Assembly (NCBI GenBank): GCA_009929525.1
Contig: SAAH01000023.1
Coordinates: forward strand, 1-41,229
DNA length: 41,229 bases
DNA from: Clostridia bacterium
GTDB lineage: Bacteria > Bacillota > Clostridia > Lachnospirales > Lachnospiraceae
Reading direction: 5' to 3'
This document shows positions 22,406-30,976 of this stretch, one piece after another. A program made the position numbers and the translations under genes. The first letter of the stretch is position 1. The number at the start of each line of letters is the position of its first letter. The notes below the pieces were generated by a model. The model was not told where the DNA came from. It saw nothing but the letters and a program-made list of their open reading frames with translations, and searched no databases.

Positions 22406-23794
22406 CTATTCATTAACCGCGCATTTTCTACAGGATCCACAGCCACCTGCCTTGCGTACCAGAGTCTCATTCCACAAGCGTTCTGCTACAGGCTCCCAGT
22501 TCTTTGCTGTAGTTTCACACTTATCCGAAAATTCTTTAGCACTTTCCAGATTCTGATAATCTGTACTCTTGGCACCTGATTTTTCTACTACCTCTGTCAG
22601 TCTGCCTGGATTATCTAGAACCGGACAAGGACGGAGCATGTTATCATTCCACGGCTGATTATCGTGATAACCCATGAATAACGGGGACCGATAAGCCTCT
22701 AATAAAGTTTTTTCCCGGATGTTGGAGTCCGAGTAATGCATAAATGCACATGGTTCAATGTCTCCATTTGCATTAATATGCAGATAGCTTCTGCCGCCGG
22801 CAATGCAGCCACCAACATATTCGCCGTCATTCCAGAAATCTACTGTGAAAATTGATTTTGTACTGCGATATTCACGGATCTTGTGATACATCATCTCGCG
22901 CTGCTGGGCCGTCGCCATAAGTTCCGGTACCGCACCTTTGCCCACTGGCATATACGTAAAGAACCATGCAAACTTCGCGCCCATCTCAATCATTTGATCG
23001 AAATATTCATCACTGCCGATCACCTCTGCATTGGCACTGGTGTAACAGCAGGAGATACCATATGGCAATTTATTCTCTTTGAGAATATTCATAGCCTTTA
23101 CGATTTTTCCATAAGTGCCTGTTCCTCGTCGTCCATCCGTCGCTTCTTCGAAGCCTTCGATACTGATAGCTGGAATGAAATTCTTTACGCGAAGCATCTC
23201 TTTCGCAAAGGCTTCATCAATAAGTGTACCATTGGTAAAGGTAGAGAATACACAGTCCTGATGTTCCTCACATAAGCGAATAATATCCGCCTTACGAACC
23301 AGTGGCTCTCCACCAGTAAATAGATACACGTAGGTTCCAAGTTCTACACCCTGATTTACAATATCATCCATTTCCTCGTAAGAGAGATTCATGTGGTTAC
23401 CATATTCTGCTGCCCAGCATCCTGTACACTTCAGATTGCAGGCACTGGTGGGATCTAGAAGGATCGCCCATGGGATATTGCAATTATATTTTTCTTTATT
23501 TTCTTTCTGACGCTGGTATCCCAGGAGACATCCATTGATGATGAAATTTTCAAACAATTTATTTCTTACCCCTGGGTCAATATCTGTCCATAAACTCATG
23601 ATCAGCTTATACCAGTTATTTTCTTTATCGCCCATAATCCCTTTTACCATGCCAAGCTGCTTAGCTAATGTACCTTTTCGGTCAAATTTTTCAAACCATT
23701 CAACCAGCTTAGGGAGATTTTTTTCTGGATCTTTGTCCAAATATCCTAATGCAGTTTTTACTGCAATCGTTCCAATATTCTCTTTAATTGTCAT
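22406..23794 (-). CDS. Radical SAM enzyme with C-terminal cysteine cluster
   Basis: 462 residues. The CxxxCxxC cluster motif (C119, C123, C126 in SACNLKCTGCW) binds the SAM-cleaving [4Fe-4S]. GGEP follows in YLFTGGEPLV. After the barrel there is a SPASM-like pair (GGCIAGGRSYLHINANGDIEPC), then RPCP and a terminal CxxCxxC (GGCGSCRKC), so one or two auxiliary clusters are likely. SPASM-type enzymes often modify peptides, but this family's substrate is unknown. About 110 residues of helical sequence precede the SAM motif. It is the third gene of an operon that begins with two tiny membrane peptides, under box promoter A. Peptide, lipid or cofactor modification are all open. Confidence 0.85.
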   Translation of the reverse strand: MTIKENIGTIAVKTALGYLDKDPEKNLPKLVEWFEKFDRKGTLAKQLGMVKGIMGDKENNWYKLIMSLWTDIDPGVRNKLFENFIINGCLLGYQRQKENKEKYNCNIPWAILLDPTSACNLKCTGCWAAEYGNHMNLSYEEMDDIVNQGVELGTYVYLFTGGEPLVRKADIIRLCEEHQDCVFSTFTNGTLIDEAFAKEMLRVKNFIPAISIEGFEEATDGRRGTGTYGKIVKAMNILKENKLPYGISCCYTSANAEVIGSDEYFDQMIEMGAKFAWFFTYMPVGKGAVPELMATAQQREMMYHKIREYRSTKSIFTVDFWNDGEYVGGCIAGGRSYLHINANGDIEPCAFMHYSDSNIREKTLLEAYRSPLFMGYHDNQPWNDNMLRPCPVLDNPGRLTEVVEKSGAKSTDYQNLESAKEFSDKCETTAKNWEPVAERLWNETLVRKAGGCGSCRKCAVNE

Positions 23795-23831
23795 TTGTCT
23801 GTACTCCTATGAATCTTTTCACACCTATGTA

Positions 23832-23909
23832 TTATTTTCTTTTCGTCTTGATAAAAGCTACGGCTGCTACTACAACCACTGCGATTACTGCTACTACTTT
23901 TGCTATCAT
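23832..23909 (-). CDS. Tiny membrane peptide 2 (25 aa)
   Basis: ATG at 23909 with an AAGGAG site 7 nt upstream; stop TAA at 23832. Almost wholly Val/Ala/Ile (about 18 residues), enough for one transmembrane helix, with a basic tail KTKRK. It lies 14 bp after the first peptide gene and about 37 bp before the radical SAM start, in one operon. Similar layout and composition to peptide 1 suggest duplication. It could be a regulatory membrane peptide, a type I-toxin-like peptide or a radical SAM partner. Confidence 0.75.
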   Translation of the reverse strand: MIAKVVAVIAVVVVAAVAFIKTKRK

Positions 23910-23923
23910 TGGCAAACTCCTTT

Positions 23924-24007
23924 CTATTTGTTTTTGCTCTTTAACAGAGCTACGATTGCTACTATTACTATTACTACTACAGCTACTACGATAACTTTTG
24001 TAATCAT
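23924..24007 (-). CDS. Tiny membrane peptide 1 (27 aa)
   Basis: ATG at 24007 with a strong AAAGGAG site 7 nt upstream; stop TAG at 23924-23926. It is one hydrophobic Val/Ile/Ala helix (about residues 5-22) flanked by one Lys on the N-side and a KSKNK tail, so the C-end is probably cytoplasmic. First gene after box promoter A, about 27 nt from the predicted start point. Reading frame, ribosome site, promoter and a second similar gene downstream together make it a convincing real gene. Confidence 0.78.
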   Translation of the reverse strand: MITKVIVVAVVVIVIVAIVALLKSKNK

Positions 24008-24040
24008 ATGTGATCTCCTTTCTCTCTTGACTTCTTCCTT

Positions 24041-24087
24041 AGTTTACAATCTATTTGTTTCAAAAATGTCTGTGAATTGTTTGTGTA
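24041..24087 (-). promoter_or_regulatory. Box promoter A of the peptide / radical SAM operon
   Basis: Three repeats at 24077-24087 (TACACAAACAA), 24066-24076 (TTCACAGACAT) and 24055-24065, then 8 nt and -10 TAAACT (24041-24046). TTAAT precedes the first repeat. The site sits just after the CmpB-like gene's stop codon. Confidence 0.82.
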
Positions 24088-24090
24088 ATA

Positions 24091-24798
24091 TTAATCTGCT
24101 TTTGTTAAATAAATTTTTTCACCAGAAACCGCATCTTTCATTTTCGGAAAATACTTCTGTAAAACAGGGTCCGGGAAGTACTGATCATATACTTTCTCTA
24201 TATAATTTGAAGGTGACGGATCACTCTGTCTTTCCTTCATCCTTACCAAGGCTGTCCAGGAGATCAAGTTGGTGACTACCATGAAAACAATAAATATTCT
24301 TATCCAAGTGCGCTTTGTTTTATCAAAAAACTTTTCCAGTTTTGCATCCAGAGTTGGATAAATCCATTTGCCCCATGCCAGACTTAATAATCCCCAACCC
24401 AGACAGAACGGAAGATTTATATATTTTCCTATATGGAGTGGCATTCCAGAATAATCCCAAAATGTTACCCCTAAGTACAGTTCTCCAAACCAACCACATA
24501 AAAGTTCAAATGCTGCGCAATTGAAGGCATTCTTTACAAATCTAAAGAATTGATTGCTCTGCTTGTTCGTGCACTGCAGAATGCATATCAGTACACATCC
24601 CATCCCCCATACGCAACTCATGGGAAAGAACAGATTGCTTGTCCTGCTGGTAAATTCTCCAAAGTCGAACCAGCACCATACGGTTTCTATGAGAAATCCC
24701 ATCACTCCGCCGATTACAAACCAGCAGAATATTTTATAGATAACAAGCTCTATTTTTCTTACTTTTTCCGTTTTCACAGCTACTGCTACTGTATCCAT
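24091..24798 (-). CDS. CmpB-like (putative ABC transporter permease) membrane protein
   Basis: 235 residues with about five or six helices. It fits the ABC_trans_CmpB (DUF1113) family: GFLIETVWCWFDFGEFTSRTSNLFFPMSCVWGMGC, then CGWFGELYLGVTFWDYSGMPLHIGKYINLPFCLGWGLL. Despite the family name, a transport role is unproven. The soluble C-tail ends in a Pro- and Lys-rich region. It is monocistronic under box promoter B, directly upstream of the peptide / radical SAM operon, so the two transcripts are adjacent and co-regulated. Confidence 0.85.
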   Translation of the reverse strand: MDTVAVAVKTEKVRKIELVIYKIFCWFVIGGVMGFLIETVWCWFDFGEFTSRTSNLFFPMSCVWGMGCVLICILQCTNKQSNQFFRFVKNAFNCAAFELLCGWFGELYLGVTFWDYSGMPLHIGKYINLPFCLGWGLLSLAWGKWIYPTLDAKLEKFFDKTKRTWIRIFIVFMVVTNLISWTALVRMKERQSDPSPSNYIEKVYDQYFPDPVLQKYFPKMKDAVSGEKIYLTKAD

Positions 24799-24860
24799 CG
24801 TTACACCACCCTTAGACTATTTTTTCCTATATCTGCTTTTCTTTGCTTTTCAATATGGTT

Positions 24861-24907
24861 AGTGTAACAATCCAATGTTTATGAATTGTCTGTGATTTGT
24901 TTGAGAA
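24861..24907 (-). promoter_or_regulatory. Box promoter B of the CmpB-like gene
   Basis: The clearest copy: repeats at 24897-24907 (TTCTCAAACAA), 24886-24896 (ATCACAGACAA) and 24875-24885, 8 nt, -10 TACACT (24861-24866). TTAAT lies just upstream. Confidence 0.85.
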
Positions 24908-24918
24908 TTATTAACGAT

Positions 24919-24966
24919 AAAAAGAATCGCCATATCAAGAATTCTTAATCTTGTTATGGCGATTCC
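24919..24966 (-). terminator. Rho-independent terminator of the GH2 gene
   Basis: 11-bp stem GAATCGCCATA / TATGGCGATTC (24924-24934 / 24955-24965) with an inner CAAGA/TCTTG stem, followed by TTTTT on the minus strand. It isolates box promoter B from the GH2 transcript. Confidence 0.85.
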
Positions 24967-25016
24967 ATATTTGTATGTAGTCCTATACTGTTTGCCCTGT
25001 CTGAGTATTATGAGTA

Positions 25017-27383
25017 CTACACAATTTCTATATGTTCTTCCGAAATCATACCCTCGTCAGAAACCCGGATGACTACTTTTCCACTCTTGCCCGTTCTCAC
25101 AATAGCCTGCGCACGACCCAAATAAGTAGTAAAACGCCCATCACAATAGTTCTCTTCAGTGCAAGGGTTGGCACTTCCAAACCCTAACAGTTCTCCATTT
25201 ATAACATTAACCTCAAGTTTTCTGTCATCGTTAGATTCCAAAATCCCCTTTTCATCCTGTATTTCTAGATTTATGTAGCAGATTTCCTCCGCTTTCACAG
25301 TTTTCTTTTCTGGAATTACTGCAACCTTGACTTTTTCATTAGCAGATTCCAGGTAATTTCTTGCGATTTCTTTACCAGATACATCGTAGACAACCGCTTC
25401 GATTTTTCCTTTTCTATACTTTGTTTTATAAACCGCTTTGCAGTCCTTTATCCTCTTTTTTCCAAAACTCTTTCCATTAATAAATAATTCAACCGAAGCG
25501 GCATCGGAATAGACTTCCACAACAGCTTTATTTCCATCACAATTTCTCCATGACCAACTCTCAACCGCATTTGTACCTCTCCATACGGATTTCGATACAC
25601 GGACTCCTGGATGATTTACCGGCTGTACCGCAATTACTGGTTTCCGGTTCAACCCCCATACTGTAGCTGCATATCTGCAGCTTGCATCAGGATTGCCCAG
25701 GATATCGATCACTCCCGCACCAGCCAGCAGCCACGGATATGGTCTGTTAAATGGCATTCCTCCAGTATAACTCCATGCTCCAAGTCCTGCTTCGCCAAGG
25801 TAGTCCCATGCAGTCCACATAAAATCTCCAATTAGATATGGGTATTTTTTTACCATATTCCAATTCTTGCAAATATCCTGTGGGAACGTTTCTGATCCAA
25901 ATATAATTCGATTTGGATGAGCTGTTCCTTCTAGTGGGTATCTTCCTGATCCATAGTTATACCCTGCTATATCCAAAGAATCCACAAATGGTGTTGAAAT
26001 TGCATCCACCTTTTTCGAGTTGCCGCCTTTATTCATACCGCTTCCAATAAAGGTTGCCATTATATTAAATGCAAGGCTTCCGTTAGATGCCTCCTTTTTC
26101 TTATCTTCTTTAGCCGCAGAAATATTCTGATTTCCATCCTGATAGATTCCATTTCCTTTCGCAGCCCTGCCGATTACCATAAGATTCACACCACAGGTAA
26201 CCGGCCGCGTTGAATCTATGTTATGTATAAAATCAATCTGCTCTTTCCCAATTTCTATTCCTTTTTGTTCTGCTGGCTCTGCCACTTCATTTCCTATAGA
26301 ATACAGGATTACCGATGGATGATTATAATCTCTTTCTACCATTGCCCTAGTGTCCGATTGCCAGCATTCTTCGAAGTTATTACCATAGTCATATGGATTT
26401 TTCCGGTTATACCACATGTCAAAAGTCTCATCCATAACATACATACCCAATTTATCACAGGCTTCTATACAGGCCGTAGATGCTGGATTATGAGAAATTC
26501 TAAGGGCATTAAATCCCACTTCTTTCAATATACGAATTCGTCTCTCTTCACTTTCCGGGAAGCTTCTCGCTCCTATAATTCCGTGATCATGGTGAACACA
26601 GCCTCCTCTTAGCAGTGTATTCTCTCCATTGACAAAGAAACCGTCTGTACTCCATTTTAATTCTCGAATACCAAAACTAATACGTTCTTCATCACATACT
26701 GTTTGATTCTCCATAAGTGAAACATGGCATTCGTATAGATAAGGATTCTCTGCAGACCAAAGATGTGCGGAAGTGATCTCTGCCTCAACATCTCTTCCTC
26801 TCTGTTCTGTCACAAGATTCCCCTCAGTGTCCTTGATCTGTACCAAAATGCTTCCATCCTCTTTTGAAGTTGCACTTTCAATTCTTATTTTCGCCGGATT
26901 AATGGAAAGAGTAGTAATCTTCACTCCCTGCCAGAGAATATGATTATCCTCCCCGATTAGTAAAGTTACAGGTCTATAGATTCCTCCGCCCGTGTACCAT
27001 CTGGCATTTGGAAGTTTCTCATTATCTGCTATTACTTTGATCTGATTAATTTTTCCTATTATCAGATTCTTCAGTTCTACAGTAAAAGGAGTATATCCAT
27101 AATAATGTTTTTCTATACAGGTTCCATTTAGGTATACTTCAGCATCCTTGTAAACTCCATTAAACAATAAAGAGATGAATTTTCCAGCCCATTCCTGTGG
27201 TACTTCAAAATTCTTCTCATACTCATAAATCCCGCCTGGGAAGTATCCATGTCCACTTCCTCCAGGAGCATCCTTCGAACGCTCCATTCCAATCTGAGCA
27301 TCGTGTGGCAAAGTTATGTCCTTCTGTTTATCTTCTCCCTGTAGTCTGAATTTCCAACCCTTATTAAAATCTATTCTTTTCAT
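25017..27383 (-). CDS. Glycoside hydrolase family 2 enzyme (beta-galactosidase-like)
   Basis: 788 residues. Sugar-binding domain with the GH2 pattern WKFRL...LPHDAQI and GGIYEYEKNF; immunoglobulin-like domain; TIM-barrel with GGCVHHDHGIIGA, ALRISHNPAS, acid/base E366 in YSIGNEVAEP and nucleophile E498 in FGSETFPQD; then C-terminal beta domains (DUF4982-like SWSWR... and a last Ig-like domain). There is no signal peptide, so it acts inside the cell. Beta-galactosidase, beta-glucuronidase and other specificities cannot be separated here. It follows the SGNH-hydrolase remnant by about 40 bp and is probably controlled by the divergent AraC-type regulator. Confidence 0.92.
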   Translation of the reverse strand: MKRIDFNKGWKFRLQGEDKQKDITLPHDAQIGMERSKDAPGGSGHGYFPGGIYEYEKNFEVPQEWAGKFISLLFNGVYKDAEVYLNGTCIEKHYYGYTPFTVELKNLIIGKINQIKVIADNEKLPNARWYTGGGIYRPVTLLIGEDNHILWQGVKITTLSINPAKIRIESATSKEDGSILVQIKDTEGNLVTEQRGRDVEAEITSAHLWSAENPYLYECHVSLMENQTVCDEERISFGIRELKWSTDGFFVNGENTLLRGGCVHHDHGIIGARSFPESEERRIRILKEVGFNALRISHNPASTACIEACDKLGMYVMDETFDMWYNRKNPYDYGNNFEECWQSDTRAMVERDYNHPSVILYSIGNEVAEPAEQKGIEIGKEQIDFIHNIDSTRPVTCGVNLMVIGRAAKGNGIYQDGNQNISAAKEDKKKEASNGSLAFNIMATFIGSGMNKGGNSKKVDAISTPFVDSLDIAGYNYGSGRYPLEGTAHPNRIIFGSETFPQDICKNWNMVKKYPYLIGDFMWTAWDYLGEAGLGAWSYTGGMPFNRPYPWLLAGAGVIDILGNPDASCRYAATVWGLNRKPVIAVQPVNHPGVRVSKSVWRGTNAVESWSWRNCDGNKAVVEVYSDAASVELFINGKSFGKKRIKDCKAVYKTKYRKGKIEAVVYDVSGKEIARNYLESANEKVKVAVIPEKKTVKAEEICYINLEIQDEKGILESNDDRKLEVNVINGELLGFGSANPCTEENYCDGRFTTYLGRAQAIVRTGKSGKVVIRVSDEGMISEEHIEIV

Positions 27384-27425
27384 TTAGAACCCTCTTTTTT
27401 CCCAACACTTTATTCACTTTCGTTT

Positions 27426-27822
27426 TCAGCCATCTATCTCTTGAAGAATTAATTGTGCAATCCTCTTTCCACCAAGTTCACTTGGATGCAGATGATCTCC
27501 CCGATCACAGGCAAATTCCAACATTTCTGGGTGCTCCGGATTTCGAACCACCTTCTCAAAGTCAAATACATGATGAAATACATCCGTATTTCTAATCCAC
27601 TCATTGAACTTCAACCGTTCTTTTTCATTCATTTCCAGATACCCCGTTGTTCCTACTCGTGGTAATAGGGTGGAACCATATACCTTCAGTCCATTTTCTC
27701 TAGCTTTTTCTGCTAGTTTTGTCTGTGCCATAGCCAATTGTTCTGCTGTTACATAAGTATCACTCTTTTCATTTCCTGATATCTGTATGGCTCTGTCCCC
27801 ACATACTTACCCACTTTGCCAT
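27426..27822 (-). pseudogene. SGNH/GDSL hydrolase remnant with internal deletion
   Basis: A good GGAGGAAC site and ATG (27822) begin MAKWVSMWGQSH, the usual start of secreted-type SGNH esterases, but the frame stops after 17 codons. In another frame the C-terminal third follows: ...YVTAEQLAMAQTKLAEKARENGLKVYG and the catalytic Asp-x-x-His motif in GDHLHPSELGGKRIA. The middle, with the nucleophilic Ser and the Gly and Asn blocks, is gone. An internal deletion with a frameshift explains this. It would have been the first gene of the GH2 operon and may have removed acyl groups from its oligosaccharide. Confidence 0.78.
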
Positions 27823-27919
27823 TATAGTTCCTCCTTCTCATCTTTCATTAGCCACGATAAATAGTCGCAAATAGCAACTCTATTGCGCCCTTCTACTTTT
27901 ATTGATATACTTATTTTAC

Positions 27920-27947
27920 AATATACATATATGATATTAAATGTCAC
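27920..27947 (-). promoter_or_regulatory. Possible promoter of the SGNH/GH2 operon
   Basis: -35 GTGACA (27942-27947) and -10 TATATT (27920-27925) with a 16-bp spacer, in the AT-rich region between the divergent AraC gene and the SGNH remnant. No clear operator was found. Confidence 0.4.
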
Positions 27948-28000
27948 ATATATATTTGCAGTTTGCATTTTGTATCATATTCGCATTTTAGGAGGCTACT

Positions 28001-29080
28001 ATGTTTTATCTATCTAATCACACTCAAGTAATTACAGACGAGTTCATCAAAAAAGGATATACGGGCTTCGCATCAGATAGCGGCATTGCGCTCTCTCACT
28101 ATAAGTCCTTATTTCCTTACCGCCTAATGATAAGCACCTTACATCCTGATGATTCCAAATCTGGTTTTATTACCACCACCGTAACTCCTGAAGATGTAAC
28201 CTACTCCATCATTGGATTAGATGAATTATCAACTCATATATCAGGGAAATTACATCAACACGATTTTTACGAATTAATGTTTGTCCTCAAAGGAGAAATA
28301 TATCAGAATATAGAATACAATCGTCATCTTTACACTACCGGCAGTTGTTGTCTGCTGAACAGATCTGTTCGTCACACAGAAGAATTTAATACGGATTTTA
28401 CAGTTGCGTTTCTACAGATATCTCCTGACTTTTTCAAATCTTTTTTTGACGATATGTCTCTTCATTTTTTTGAAATTGAAAAGCAACATCAACCTTCTGA
28501 CCTGGAAAACTTTTTATCAATTAATACTTCCGAAAGTCTGGATTCTTCAAAAGATTATCTTGACTTTATTCCCGCTTCTGAAAATCAAATTGCAGATGAA
28601 ACCATTCATGATATTTTTGACAACATTACATTTGAGACTCTATATCCTACCATTAGATCTTCTCATACAATTAAATGCTTGCTAATCAAGCTATTATATT
28701 ATCTTTCAGAATCAGTGCATTTCACTACAACACCTGTCAGAATAGGAAATGACAACGAAAATAATCTTTTTCATGACATCACAGAATATATGAAGCAGGC
28801 CCATGGTCACATCACTCGTTCTGAACTCGAAAAGCTCTTGCATTATTCAGGTGCTTATCTGAATGAAATCACAAAAAAATATACAGGTCTCTCCATTTTT
28901 GATTATGGAATGAATTTCTGCATGAAAGAAGCAGCAGAGCTTCTGACCCACTCTTCTAAGAATGTGGCTGACATTGCAATGCTGCTTGGTTTTACTAACA
29001 AAACACATTTCTATAAGATTTTTCAAAAGACATTTGATATGACCCCGACTGCTTATCGTAAACATCATATACCGATTTAA
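28001..29080 (+). CDS. AraC-family transcriptional regulator with cupin-like sensor domain
   Basis: 359 residues. The N-terminal half is a cupin-like ligand domain (HQHDFYELMFVLKGEIYQNIEYNRHLYTTGSCCLLNRSVRHTEEF). A middle linker follows, then about 100 residues of AraC-type double helix-turn-helix (SELEKLLHYSGAYLNEITKKYTGLSIFDYG; NVADIAMLLGFTNKTHFYKIFQKTFDMTPTAYRK). A GGAGG site lies 8 nt from the ATG. Divergent from the SGNH remnant and GH2 gene, which it likely activates in response to a sugar. It converges with the SDR gene at 29083 with only 2 bp between stop codons. Confidence 0.92.
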   Translation: MFYLSNHTQVITDEFIKKGYTGFASDSGIALSHYKSLFPYRLMISTLHPDDSKSGFITTTVTPEDVTYSIIGLDELSTHISGKLHQHDFYELMFVLKGEIYQNIEYNRHLYTTGSCCLLNRSVRHTEEFNTDFTVAFLQISPDFFKSFFDDMSLHFFEIEKQHQPSDLENFLSINTSESLDSSKDYLDFIPASENQIADETIHDIFDNITFETLYPTIRSSHTIKCLLIKLLYYLSESVHFTTTPVRIGNDNENNLFHDITEYMKQAHGHITRSELEKLLHYSGAYLNEITKKYTGLSIFDYGMNFCMKEAAELLTHSSKNVADIAMLLGFTNKTHFYKIFQKTFDMTPTAYRKHHIPI

Positions 29081-29082
29081 AA

Positions 29083-30147
29083 TCACGCTGTAATACGTTC
29101 ACTTTCTTTTTGTGACTCGAATTGAGGTATTTTTCCGGTACTTTGTAACCAGCGCACCTCATCGCGAATCGTCTCTCGATAGGAACGAACTGAATATCCC
29201 AATTCCTTTTTTGCCTTCATGGAATTATACTCATTGTTTCTGGCAAGATTATAAACGGAATACGTAGTCATAACTGGCTTAGTGCCCTTTTTCTTTGCGT
29301 CAGCCTCCATTTTCTCGGCCATAGCATATGCATAATTAATAGGCAGGAAATTGACAACTGGTTCACAACCACTTTCCTCCGACAGTAGCTGCGTGAATTC
29401 TTCAAATGACACTGTCTCATTACCCAGAATATAGCAATCGCCCTTCTGTCCTCTATCTGCCGCACTAATCACTCCTGCTGCCAGGTCTCTAACATCTGCA
29501 AGATTAAACGATCCAGAGATTCCGGCAGGCATGGCCCCATTGATGATTTCTATAACTGTTTTGGTTGTTTCACCTATAGCATAATCCTCTGGCCCCATAA
29601 TACCGCTTGGGTGAACCACGCAGGCATTCAGTCCATCTGTATGGACCGCATCCAAAACTTTTTGTGTGGCAATTGCTTTGGACTGACTGTAACAATCCTT
29701 TAACGGTGTAGTATCAAACTTTGTAATTTCTTTGATTTTTTCGTCCTTAGGCAATTCTGGAATAGCCCCTGTACTACTTACATAGACCATTTTCTTGAAA
29801 TTTGGATGCTTCATGCACTGCTTAATTACATTTTCTGTTCCGCCAACATTGACGTCCATGACCTTCTGATTATATTCCGGATTAACTGTCACGATGCTTG
29901 CACAGTGAAGCACAACAACCTCTGTATCCATCGGCACATCAAAAAAACAATCCAGAGATTCCATATCGCACAGATCTCCCTTACATATTTCTACTTGATC
30001 CGGTACAAATTCCATAGCCGGGTCGTTTGGCAATACAAATGCTCGTACATCTGCTCCACGTTCACATAGTTGTCTACAAATTGTTCCACCCAAAAAACCT
30101 GCTGCTCCTGTGACGAGATAAAGTTCTTTCTTCTTTGTTTTCTCCAT
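29083..30147 (-). CDS. Extended SDR (NAD-dependent epimerase/dehydratase) paralogue 1
   Basis: 354 residues. Rossmann motif TGAAGFLGG for NAD(P), HCASIVTVNPEYNQ, the catalytic Tyr-x-x-x-Lys in CYSQSKA, and VVHPSGIMGPEDYAIGE. This places it among extended SDRs close to the 3-beta-hydroxysteroid dehydrogenase/epimerase branch. A nucleotide sugar, steroid-like lipid or other alcohol could be the substrate. Strongly similar along its full length to the second SDR at 39226. It has a GGAG site and its own box promoter E. Presumed cytoplasmic, with no membrane helix. Confidence 0.88.
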   Translation of the reverse strand: MEKTKKKELYLVTGAAGFLGGTICRQLCERGADVRAFVLPNDPAMEFVPDQVEICKGDLCDMESLDCFFDVPMDTEVVVLHCASIVTVNPEYNQKVMDVNVGGTENVIKQCMKHPNFKKMVYVSSTGAIPELPKDEKIKEITKFDTTPLKDCYSQSKAIATQKVLDAVHTDGLNACVVHPSGIMGPEDYAIGETTKTVIEIINGAMPAGISGSFNLADVRDLAAGVISAADRGQKGDCYILGNETVSFEEFTQLLSEESGCEPVVNFLPINYAYAMAEKMEADAKKKGTKPVMTTYSVYNLARNNEYNSMKAKKELGYSVRSYRETIRDEVRWLQSTGKIPQFESQKESERITA

Positions 30148-30196
30148 AATTTGTTCTCCTTCTCAACTAAACTGATTGTTTTTGGTTTCTGGGTTT

Positions 30197-30243
30197 AGTT
30201 TATCAAAGGATTGTTTATGCAGGATTTGATTTTTATTTGAAAA
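30197..30243 (-). promoter_or_regulatory. Box promoter E of SDR paralogue 1
   Basis: Repeats at 30233-30243 (TTTTCAAATAA), 30222-30232 (AAATCAAATCC) and 30211-30221 (TGCATAAACAA), 8 nt, -10 TAAACT (30197-30202). TTAAT precedes the first repeat. It lies just after the alarmone synthetase stop codon. Confidence 0.78.
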
Positions 30244-30262
30244 ATATTAATACTACACATTT

Positions 30263-30976
30263 TTATTCCTCCTGCATAATACCATTTGCAAGTTTTTGCA
30301 TTCTCACATCTGCATCTGATACCAGTTCTGCACATTTTTTTAGTTCTCTTTCCATTTCCTGCTCAAAAATCCGATTTTTCTTATACCGCAGTTGGTGTTC
30401 CAAACTTGCCCAAAAGTCCATGGCCACGGTTCTCATCTGTATCTCCACTGGAACTTTTCTCTTCACATCCGAGAAAAACACATCCACCATAAGGATGAGG
30501 TGCAGACTTCTATAGCCATTCTTTTTGGGATCTGTAATATAATCTTTGATTTCTATGGTTTCAATATCTGATTGGCTCATCAGCATCCTGGCCACGTAAT
30601 ATACGTCCGATATAAATGGACATACAACCCGAATCCCTGCAATGTCACGAATATGATTCATCATATTATTCATACTATATGGGATCTTTTTTCTTTTCAT
30701 TTTCTCATTGATACTTTCTGGTGATTTGACTCTGCTCACAATTTCCTTAATAGGATTTCTGTCATTGCAAACTTTGAACTCATTGCTTAGGATCTCCAGT
30801 TTTGTGGTGATCTGATGAATCCCAGCCTGATAAAAAAACATAATCTGCTTGTATTGTGTTGACATTTTTAATATATCTGTAGTCTGCGGCAGTAAAGGAT
30901 CATCCGATTCCTCTGCCACCTCTACCAAATTCTTCTTCGTACAAGCATTCGTGAGCCGCTTTAAAATGTTCTTCAA
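30263..30976 (-). CDS. Small alarmone synthetase (RelQ/YjbM-like GTP pyrophosphokinase)
   Basis: 237 residues, the usual size of single-domain (p)ppGpp synthetases. Motifs: SRVKSPESINEKMKRK (nucleotide-binding loop), HIRDIAGIRVVC, NGYRSLHLIL for GTP, and PVEIQMRT with the catalytic Glu. No hydrolase or regulatory domain. Its start overlaps the AI-2E-family permease stop by 4 bp, so it is translationally coupled and is the third gene of a MATE / permease / synthetase operon under box promoter D. RelP/RelQ enzymes are known to be induced by cell-wall stress in Bacillota, which fits this context. Confidence 0.9.
   Translation of the reverse strand: MKNILKRLTNACTKKNLVEVAEESDDPLLPQTTDILKMSTQYKQIMFFYQAGIHQITTKLEILSNEFKVCNDRNPIKEIVSRVKSPESINEKMKRKKIPYSMNNMMNHIRDIAGIRVVCPFISDVYYVARMLMSQSDIETIEIKDYITDPKKNGYRSLHLILMVDVFFSDVKRKVPVEIQMRTVAMDFWASLEHQLRYKKNRIFEQEMERELKKCAELVSDADVRMQKLANGIMQEE

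Noticed and set aside
22406-24007. A classic ribosomal peptide (sactipeptide-type) cluster
   Set aside because: The peptides lack leader and core features such as Cys- or Ser-rich ends, and no protease or dedicated exporter gene is in the operon; the link remains open but is not asserted.
23535-24275. A long plus-strand open frame of 246 codons across the radical SAM start and the peptide genes
   Set aside because: It has no ribosome site, runs antisense to three well-supported genes, and its composition reflects the Val-rich peptides read backwards.
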